Assembly: GCA_009776745.1 (NCBI GenBank)
Contig: WRNH01000010.1
Span: 1 to 37,446 of the forward strand
Reading direction: 5' to 3'
Length of the DNA: 37,446 nucleotides
Source: Endomicrobiia bacterium
GTDB taxonomy: Bacteria > Elusimicrobiota > Endomicrobiia > Endomicrobiales > Endomicrobiaceae
Shown: piece after piece, positions 31,624 to 37,446 of the stretch
How positions within the stretch are numbered: the stretch's first letter is position 1
Layout: each line of letters begins with the position of its first letter
Notes under the pieces: generated by a model
The model's input: only the letters and a program-made list of their open reading frames with translations
Databases searched by the model: none
What the model was told of the DNA's origin: nothing
Made by a program: the position numbers and the translations under genes

Positions 31624-32475
31624 ATGTTAAATTCTAAAAATATTTATACTTTGCTTCAAAGCGGCGAAGAGTTTTTGAAAGCTAATAATTTGCGGGAACC
31701 AAAGTCCGACGCGGAGGTTCTTTTAAGTTTTGCCCTTAAAGTGAAACGTTCGCAGCTTCCTTTGATGAGAGATCAAAAAGCCGGCGAGCATGAAACGAAA
31801 TTATTTGAAGAATATATTTCCAGACGCGCCAAGCGCGAGCCGGCGGCGTACATAACCGGTTCATGCGGATTTATGGGTCTTGAATTCAAAGTAAATAAAG
31901 ATGTTTTGATACCAAGGCCTGAAACGGAAATTCTTGTCGAGAAAGTTTTGGAAACGGCGGGCAAGAATAAAGTTGAAAGCGTTTTGGATCTATGCACCGG
32001 CTCGGGCTGTATTGCCGTCAGCTTATCAAAACTCGGGGATTTTAAAGAAATTTTTGCCGTTGATATAAGTTTTGACGCTTTGATGACGGCAAAAGAAAAC
32101 GCCGCGTTGAACGCCGTAAGAAATATTGAATTTCTTTTAAGCGATATGTTTGAAACTCTTGAAAACGTTAAATTCGACTGCATAGTTTCAAATCCTCCTT
32201 ATGTTTCCGAAAGCGAATACAAAAATCTTGAACCTGAATTGAAATTTGAACCCGAAACCGCTTTGGTCGCTTCCGGTAGCGACGGGTTTTCATTTTATAA
32301 AGAAATAGCGTTAAAAGCGCCTCGGTATTTAAACGGCGGCGGATGCGTTTTTGTTGAATTAAATGCGAATTACGCGGAAGAAATCAAAAGTATATTTATG
32401 TCGGCTGGTTTTAAAGACGCTGAAATAATTAATGATTATTCTCATTTGCCGAGAGTTCTTAAGGCGAATTTATAG
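31624..32475 (+). CDS. prmC: Release factor glutamine methyltransferase
   Basis: PrmC (HemK) methylates the Gln of the GGQ motif in RF1 and RF2 with S-adenosylmethionine. The 283-residue length fits. There is an N-terminal helical RF-binding domain (about 1-75), then PAAYITGSCGFMGLEFKVNKDVLIPRPETE in pieces, the SAM-binding VLDLCTGSGCIAVSLSK (about 122-138), and the catalytic NPPY motif in CIVSNPPYVSESEY. The arrangement prfA-prmC is common in bacteria. GGCGGAG lies upstream of the ATG at 31624. A perfect 25-bp hairpin follows the stop. Confidence 0.97.
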   Translation: MLNSKNIYTLLQSGEEFLKANNLREPKSDAEVLLSFALKVKRSQLPLMRDQKAGEHETKLFEEYISRRAKREPAAYITGSCGFMGLEFKVNKDVLIPRPETEILVEKVLETAGKNKVESVLDLCTGSGCIAVSLSKLGDFKEIFAVDISFDALMTAKENAALNAVRNIEFLLSDMFETLENVKFDCIVSNPPYVSESEYKNLEPELKFEPETALVASGSDGFSFYKEIALKAPRYLNGGGCVFVELNANYAEEIKSIFMSAGFKDAEIINDYSHLPRVLKANL

Positions 32476-32482
32476 AAGCAGC

Positions 32483-32538
32483 TAGAGCGTGTTCACACAA
32501 ATTACGCACATGCGCGTAATTTGTGTGAACACGCTCTA
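32483..32538 (+). repeat. Perfect 25-bp inverted repeat between prmC and murA
   Basis: The arm TAGAGCGTGTTCACACAAATTACGC is written here only by ends: it runs 32483-32507, starting TAGAGCGTG and ending ATTACGC. It is exactly complementary to 32514-32538, around the 6-base centre ACATGC. It fills almost the whole prmC-murA spacer. The exit side is CTCTAAAAGG with no T-run, so it is not a standard terminator. No other full copy is seen in the window. It differs from the A-E family except for the shared CTCTAAAA edge. Confidence 0.9.
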
Positions 32539-32550
32539 AAAGGAATACAA

Positions 32551-33816
32551 ATGGATAAAATTGTAATAAACGGCGGTAAAAAGCTTAAAGGAGAAGTTAA
32601 GGTTTCAGGTTCGAAAAATTCGGCGCTTCCCATTCTTTTTGCGACGCTTTTGACTGATGAACCGTGCGCGATCGAGAATGTTCCTTCGCTGGCCGATGTC
32701 AATACTACGCTCGCTTTTTTAAATTTTATAGGCAAAAGGACAGTGAAAAGCGGGTCAAAAGTAAAAATTTTGGCTTCAGGCAAATATAAACATATTGCTC
32801 CGTACGATTTGGTGAGAAGGATGCGTGCGAGCGTTCTGGTCATGGGGCCTCTTTTGGCACGCCTTAATAAGGTTGATGTTTCTCTTCCCGGCGGATGCGC
32901 GATCGGCGCAAGGCCTATCGATATTCATCTTGAAGCTTTTAAAAAAATGGGCGTGAAAATAAAAGTTGAGGGCGGATATGTTAAGACAGCCGCCGGAAAA
33001 GGTTTAAAAGGCAATAAAATTGAATTCAGATTTCCAAGCGTAGGGGCAACTGAAAATATTCTGCTTGCCGCCGCGCTTGCAAAAGGAAAAACTGAAATTG
33101 TTAATGCGGCGCGCGAGCCCGAAATTGTCGACTTGGCCGATATGCTCAATAAAATGGGCGCAAAAATTTCCGGAGCTGGTTCAAAAACAATAGTAATAGA
33201 AGGCGTTGAAAAACTGCGCGGCGTTAAACATTCGGTTATTCCCGACAGAATAGAAGCCGCTACATATTTGATCGCGGCGGCAATTACAAAGGGGAAAATA
33301 CTTTTGAAAAATGTTTGTCCGGAACATTTGAAAGCGGTAATTGACAAGTTAAAAAAATGCGGGATGGAAATCAAAGAGACCGGAAAAACGGTCTCTGCAA
33401 AATGGGTCAATGATTTAAAACCGCGCAATATCAGCACCGAAGTTTATCCAGGATTTCCTACGGACGTACAGGCGCAGTGGATGGCATTGATGTGTCTGCT
33501 TAAAGGCAAATCGTGCGTAAAAGAAAACGTTTTCGAAAACAGATTTTTGCATGTTGCCGAACTTCAAAGATTCGGCGCGGATTTAACGATTGACGGTAAA
33601 TTTGTAAATATCAAAGGCGTAGAGCAGCTTTCCGGAGCTCCCGTAATGGTTTCCGATCTGCGCGCAGGCGCGGCTTTGGTTTTAGCGGGACTTGCCGCTA
33701 AAGGGCGGAGTACAGTTTCCAGAATATATCATTTGGACAGAGGCTACGAACTTCTTGAAAGAAAACTTAAAAAAATCGGCGCCGACATAAAAATAGTAAG
33801 AAACGGAATTAAATAA
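32551..33816 (+). CDS. murA: UDP-N-acetylglucosamine 1-carboxyvinyltransferase
   Basis: MurA transfers enolpyruvate from PEP to UDP-GlcNAc, the first committed peptidoglycan step. From ATG 32551 it has 421 residues, the usual length. The TTG at 32521 lies in the hairpin and would add non-family residues, whereas AGGA at 32541 serves ATG 32551 with the conserved KIVINGGKKLKGEVKVSGSKNSALPI (in pieces). The catalytic Cys is present in VSLPGGCAIGARPIDIH, so the enzyme is of the fosfomycin-sensitive type. PDRIEAATYLIAAAITKG, PGFPTDVQAQWMALM and SDLRAGAALVLAGLAAKG are further signatures. It shows that the organism makes peptidoglycan precursors. Confidence 0.98.
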   Translation: MDKIVINGGKKLKGEVKVSGSKNSALPILFATLLTDEPCAIENVPSLADVNTTLAFLNFIGKRTVKSGSKVKILASGKYKHIAPYDLVRRMRASVLVMGPLLARLNKVDVSLPGGCAIGARPIDIHLEAFKKMGVKIKVEGGYVKTAAGKGLKGNKIEFRFPSVGATENILLAAALAKGKTEIVNAAREPEIVDLADMLNKMGAKISGAGSKTIVIEGVEKLRGVKHSVIPDRIEAATYLIAAAITKGKILLKNVCPEHLKAVIDKLKKCGMEIKETGKTVSAKWVNDLKPRNISTEVYPGFPTDVQAQWMALMCLLKGKSCVKENVFENRFLHVAELQRFGADLTIDGKFVNIKGVEQLSGAPVMVSDLRAGAALVLAGLAAKGRSTVSRIYHLDRGYELLERKLKKIGADIKIVRNGIK

Positions 33817-33983
33817 AGTTTTTGGATTTTTAAAAAAAATACACGGGGTCTTTAGCGACACCCATAGTTATATAAAATTATTAAAATTAAGATAATGTGA
33901 AAATTATATAAATAAATTATAAAAAATCATAAAAATTATAAAAAAGCATTGAAAAATAGAGGAATAAATAGTAGACTTTTATC
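33817..33983 (+). repeat. AT-rich spacer with a remnant of the palindromic repeat family
   Basis: GGATTTTTAAAA (33824) and GGGGTCTTTAGCGACACCC (33845-33863) resemble, in reverse orientation, the GGGTGTCTCGAAAAACC...TGTATTTT left end of copy E. This looks like a decayed half element. The remaining bases (33864-33983) are almost purely A and T with several -10-like hexamers; I cannot single out a promoter. Confidence 0.45.
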
Positions 33984-34568
33984 ATGGAAAGGATGAAAGC
34001 GTTTTTCCGTGTGCCATTTAAAAAACCAATGGCGGCTAAAGTCGCGTTTGCCGTTGTTTTTGCTATTTTTATGAATATGGCAAATATACCGTTATTGCTC
34101 GGGGAAAAGTATTCTTTAAATTGCGACGGAACCGTTTTGCAGATTGGAGACAGGCTTGGGAAAATTTATAATGTCGTCAATGTTCCCGTTCAAATGGTAA
34201 ATGATTTGTTTAATAAAAACATGAATATGATGTCGGACAATAAAGAGGAGAATGCGGCAAAAACTGAAAAACCGGTTTTTTGCGTTTTATCCGCTTCTTC
34301 AAATAACGCTAAAAAATCGTCCGGGACATTATTTCTTGATGCTGTCCCGCAGTCAGGCGGCGTCATAAATAAGGATATTGCTAAAAATAATTTATTGCCG
34401 TCGGTTATGAATTTACATTACGGCAGGTGCGGTCCCGGCAATAATGCCATATGGTATTTATTGCTGTTTTTAATATTGATGCCGATTCTTCCCAGAGGGA
34501 TTCCGGTAAGAGTAAGAAAATTTATTATAAATATGAATTTTGCATATTCCCGTCTTTATCTAAAATAA
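33984..34568 (+). CDS. Small membrane-anchored protein of unknown function
   Basis: I do not recognise this 194-residue protein. Residues about 16-38 (MAAKVAFAVVFAIFMNMANIPLL) form a hydrophobic signal or anchor after a basic start. Residues about 155-172 (AIWYLLLFLILMPILPRGIP) form a second membrane segment followed by an Arg/Lys-rich end. The intervening part, about 115 residues, would be outside or periplasmic, and has two Cys (NCDGT and VFCVL) and a third near HYGRCGPG, possible disulfide or metal positions. The ATG at 33984 has no good ribosome binding site; ATG 33993 is an alternative. A perfect 13-bp hairpin overlaps its stop. The giant gene follows 45 bases later, and the pair may act together, but this is only positional. 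Confidence 0.6.
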   Translation: MERMKAFFRVPFKKPMAAKVAFAVVFAIFMNMANIPLLLGEKYSLNCDGTVLQIGDRLGKIYNVVNVPVQMVNDLFNKNMNMMSDNKEENAAKTEKPVFCVLSASSNNAKKSSGTLFLDAVPQSGGVINKDIAKNNLLPSVMNLHYGRCGPGNNAIWYLLLFLILMPILPRGIPVRVRKFIINMNFAYSRLYLK

Positions 34569-34590
34569 AGACGGGAATTTCCGTTTTATT
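34547..34590 (+). terminator. Hairpin across the stop of the small membrane protein gene
   Basis: TTCCCGTCTTTAT (34547-34559) is a perfect complement of ATAAAGACGGGAA (34565-34577), around a CTAAA loop. It is followed by TTTCCGTTTTATT. The TAA stop (34566-34568) lies in the 3' arm. The tail is only moderately T-rich, so it could be an attenuator before the giant gene rather than a full terminator. Confidence 0.6.
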
Positions 34591-34613
34591 GCGGAATGCA
34601 AGAGGAGATCAAA

Positions 34614-37446
34614 ATGAAAACAATTAACAGATTTATTAAAGAGCTGACAAGGCTAAGGCGAATATGCGCAGCTGCCGCCTTATGGCTTAAAGAAATGAAT
34701 GCGGTAAAAATAATATCGCTGATTGTCGTTAATTGTTTTCTTTTAACGTCCGTATACGGACAGGCAGTTGCTTCCGTTATTGATGATTCCAGACGCGCAA
34801 ATCAGTTTAACCAGATCTTTGACGATTTCAGTCTTCCGCACGCATACGGCAAGATTACCGGAGCGAGTTTTGCCGGAAGCGATACCGTAGTGATCAACAT
34901 ACAGGATTTCCACGCTCATCCTGGAGTGCAGAAGAATATAAGCAAAATAATAGATACGTTTGACAAAAGATATAACATTAAAAACGTGTATCTCGAAGGC
35001 GCGTACGGAGAGCTTGACACTTCATGGCTTTCCGCTATTGAAGATAAAGTATTGAGGGAAAAAGTTCTGGATTCGATGCTTCAAAGCGGAAGATTGACGG
35101 GCGCAGAGTACTATTCGGCTTTAAGCGGACGTCCAAAAGTGATCAAAGGTCTGGAAAATAAAAACGAATACATGGAGAATCTTCAAAGATTCGGTAAGAT
35201 TCTTGAGTCTCAGGACAATATATCGCTGATTTTAAACAGCATGAAAGAAGACGTAAACGTACTTAGGGAAACGTATTATAACAAAGACCAGAAAAAACTT
35301 TCAGCATTGTCGCAGCAGTACGCCGACGGAAAGATCAGCGAGAGAAAATATTTTGCTTTGCTGTATAAACATACCAACAAGCTCGGCATTGACATTTATA
35401 AGCATGAAAATATAGACGCGTACAGAACTTTGCTTTCGCGGGAAAAAGATTTAGACTACAAAAGAGTGTCCATGGAACTCGGAGCCTTCATATCAAGGCT
35501 GAAAGAAATATTGCCTTATCAGACATATAAGGCGATAGTTGACAATACGGGTAATTTTACCGAAATGGACAAATTGTATGTGCATATTATAAAAATTTCA
35601 AGGGAATATAATATAAATCTTGAAGCGGGTTTTCCGCAGCTCACAAAGTTTCTTTTTTATGCGGAACTCGGACAAAAAATAAACCCTTTGGAGCTGATTG
35701 CGGAAGAAAAAAGGCTTGTCGGCGAGATAAATGAAAAATTTTCAACGAATATAAGCGAAAAAGAGGTTGTGTTTGTAACGGGGTTTCATAAGTACCTTGA
35801 AGACTTTTTGTCGAGTAAAATAACTCCGGAAGATTATAAGTATTACGAGGCCAATAAGAAAGAGTTTCGGCGTTTGTGGGTGAAATATATTGATAATAAG
35901 AAAATGGATCTTTTGGACGGGTATTTAGGGCTTAGCGAGGCTTTTTATACGGTCAATATAGAAAGAAACGGATATTTCTTCCAAAACATTGACGCAATAC
36001 GCAATGTCGCAAAGTTGACCTATGAAGATATTGGCGGAAACGGCGTTGAGAAAGTTATAAAATCAATGGAAAGCGCGAAAAATGTTTGCGCCGTGGTCAC
36101 CGGAGGATTTCATACTGACGGAGTTTCCGAATATTTTGTGAAAAACGGAATATCTTTCATAACGATAACTCCCAATGTCGCCGGCGGCGTTCAGGCTGCC
36201 GATGAAATATACCACAAAATGGCAAAAGAGCAGAGTAAAATTTTGTTTCAGACTCTTGCGGTGCTGAATTCAACGCAGCTTCCCGACTTTAAAAAACTTG
36301 AAATGTCGGTTCAGGCGATATCCGATGCGCTTGACCGGAATTGGAATGAAGTAAATAAAGCAGTTCAGGATGTGCTTAAAAATGATGCCGAATTTGCAGG
36401 AATGAGCGTGCAGATTAGCGAAGAAAACGGAAATATAATTTTCAATTTCACTAAAGATAACAGGCAGATAAACGTTTTGTACGACAAAACCGAAAGAACT
36501 GCCGTCGCAAGCATGCCTCAGGAAAGCGCGCAGACATATGAGGCTAAACCTAAAGCCGACATAACATCCGGCATAAAGAATTTATTTTTTACCGTTGCCG
36601 TTTTTATCGCTTTATCTTTAGCGGCTTCGTTATTTGCCGTTCCCATTGTGCCAGACGGATCATTCATGGCGGCTGTCGGTTCGCTTGGGGTTTTCGGCGG
36701 CTTGGCTTATGATAAGAGCAGCTCTGATATTATTGCTAAAAATTCTATGGTTGAAAGCGGGACAGAAAGACCTGATTTTAGAATTTTTGAAAAAATAGCT
36801 AAAAATCTTCCCGCCGATTTAAGAATGAAGTTTATAACCGGAATGCTCAAACCCGGAGCGGAAATTACGCCGGATCAAGTCAGGCAGGTCATAGATCTGG
36901 AAAATGAGATCAACAGACTTGGCAGCCGGATAGAGAAGACCGGCAGGAGCGGAAGCGGAGTAGGAATTTCCGCATTGGGCAATCTGCAGACGGAAAAAGA
37001 AAATAAAGAAGCTGAACTGTCCAATCTCATAAAATCTTTAAATCTTGAGGATAATATTTCCGACGATACTATAGCGGCATTTTTTGGAAACGATTACGGA
37101 GATATAAAAAATAATTTTTTCGACAGCGACAACAATGTGAAAAACCGGATCCCGCTGGAAGTTTTTATAATCCAAAAACTTGAACGCGCCGAAACCGCCG
37201 GTAAAGCTTTGAGAGGGGATAAACTCGCGTCATTTTTAGTCAAAAGACCTTTGCTTGAAAAGTTTTTTATTTCAATAAAGAAACCTGGCGTCTATGCCGG
37301 CGTTTTATCCGCGCATATCAGAAATCGGTTTGCTTCATTATTCAGCGCATCCGCGGAAGAGACGTCTGCGGAAGAAGCCGCCGCCGCGCCTGCCGCAGCG
37401 GAAGCGCAGGCAGGCAGAAGCTTAGATGCGACTGACGATTTGAATA
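34614..37446 (+). CDS. Giant secreted/membrane protein, 3' end outside window; possible TIKI/ChaN-like N-terminal domain
   Basis: The frame is open for 944 codons from ATG 34614 to the window edge, with AGAGGAG (34601-34607) upstream. Residues about 30-50 (VKIISLIVVNCFLLTSVYGQ) are a late signal or anchor after a basic N-terminus. Residues about 90-540 form a folded region with INIQDFHAHPGVQKN (94-108), VYLEGAYGELDTSWLS (125-140), VFVTGFHKY (386-394) and VVTGGFHTDGVSEYF (494-508). Paired His motifs plus a Glu after a strand recall the TIKI/TraB/ChaN/EreA superfamily, but this is a weak match made by eye. A pair of membrane helices follows (about 657-700), then helical charged segments, then an Ala/Glu-rich linker (about 915-938), which implies another domain beyond the window. 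Similar giant proteins occur, to my recollection, in Omnitrophota and Elusimicrobiota. The function is unknown. Confidence 0.75.
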   Translation, partial: MKTINRFIKELTRLRRICAAAALWLKEMNAVKIISLIVVNCFLLTSVYGQAVASVIDDSRRANQFNQIFDDFSLPHAYGKITGASFAGSDTVVINIQDFHAHPGVQKNISKIIDTFDKRYNIKNVYLEGAYGELDTSWLSAIEDKVLREKVLDSMLQSGRLTGAEYYSALSGRPKVIKGLENKNEYMENLQRFGKILESQDNISLILNSMKEDVNVLRETYYNKDQKKLSALSQQYADGKISERKYFALLYKHTNKLGIDIYKHENIDAYRTLLSREKDLDYKRVSMELGAFISRLKEILPYQTYKAIVDNTGNFTEMDKLYVHIIKISREYNINLEAGFPQLTKFLFYAELGQKINPLELIAEEKRLVGEINEKFSTNISEKEVVFVTGFHKYLEDFLSSKITPEDYKYYEANKKEFRRLWVKYIDNKKMDLLDGYLGLSEAFYTVNIERNGYFFQNIDAIRNVAKLTYEDIGGNGVEKVIKSMESAKNVCAVVTGGFHTDGVSEYFVKNGISFITITPNVAGGVQAADEIYHKMAKEQSKILFQTLAVLNSTQLPDFKKLEMSVQAISDALDRNWNEVNKAVQDVLKNDAEFAGMSVQISEENGNIIFNFTKDNRQINVLYDKTERTAVASMPQESAQTYEAKPKADITSGIKNLFFTVAVFIALSLAASLFAVPIVPDGSFMAAVGSLGVFGGLAYDKSSSDIIAKNSMVESGTERPDFRIFEKIAKNLPADLRMKFITGMLKPGAEITPDQVRQVIDLENEINRLGSRIEKTGRSGSGVGISALGNLQTEKENKEAELSNLIKSLNLEDNISDDTIAAFFGNDYGDIKNNFFDSDNNVKNRIPLEVFIIQKLERAETAGKALRGDKLASFLVKRPLLEKFFISIKKPGVYAGVLSAHIRNRFASLFSASAEETSAEEAAAAPAAAEAQAGRSLDATDDLN

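Noticed and set aside
32521-32550. TTG start for murA at 32521
   Set aside because: It lies in the perfect hairpin arm and adds ten non-family residues; ATG 32551 has AGGA upstream and the conserved N-terminus.
1-37446. tRNA, rRNA or transposase genes
   Set aside because: No cloverleaf-like segment, rRNA-like sequence or DDE/tyrosine recombinase protein was recognised on either strand.

Overview
The window is a dense stretch of bacterial chromosome, by eye about 40% GC, with every recognisable gene on the + strand. It contains no rRNA, tRNA, CRISPR array or transposase gene that I can see. Gene content (ThyX rather than ThyA, GT-C/TPR membrane proteins, a very large secreted-type protein like those of host- or gut-associated deep-branching lineages) and the palindrome-rich spacers suggest Elusimicrobiota, perhaps an Endomicrobium-like bacterium. 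That assignment is inference from memory of such genomes, not proof.

Layout. 1-5290: end of purA, then carA and carB, joined by short stop/start overlaps. 5291-6102: hairpin-rich spacer and thyX. 6161-10373: two tandem paralogous membrane glycosyltransferase-like/TPR proteins with nucleotide-identical 5' blocks. 10493-12360: a CPA2-type cation/proton antiporter and a small secreted protein of unknown function. 12381-16380: a sigma70-like promoter, an FMN riboswitch with terminator, and ribD-ribE-ribBA-ribH. 16535-19916: gcvH, gcvPA and gcvPB of the glycine cleavage system. 20023-23060: a sugar-type ABC importer (lipoprotein and two permeases, no ATPase). 23151-24263: a HAD phosphatase and a GGQ ribosome-rescue factor. 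24334-28020: nadE, a radC-like gene and a purF-like gene. 28240-33816: the information-processing run rho, rpmE, prfA, prmC, then murA. 33984-end: a small membrane protein and the first 944 codons of a giant secreted or membrane protein that runs off the window.

Main observation. All three glutamine-using enzymes in the window have altered glutaminase sites while their ammonia-using or synthetase parts look intact. CarA keeps its Cys but lacks the His and Glu of the catalytic triad and the other conserved histidines. The PurF-like protein begins Met-Ser-Gly instead of Met-Cys-Gly, so it lacks the N-terminal nucleophile. NadE keeps Glu/Lys/Cys candidates but has lost the Cys-Glu-Asp context and the loop around the catalytic Lys. 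Together these suggest a cell that feeds carbamoyl phosphate, NAD and perhaps phosphoribosylamine synthesis from free ammonia rather than glutamine.

Second observation. Many spacers hold members of a nested palindromic repeat family. An outer shell with CTCTAAAAACC-type inverted ends encloses different inner GTCAT...ATGAC palindromes. Two copies are flanked by the same direct repeat, TTACGAAT, and two copies of the family's outer end abut plausible -35 boxes. These look like small non-autonomous mobile or REP-like elements that also shape transcription.
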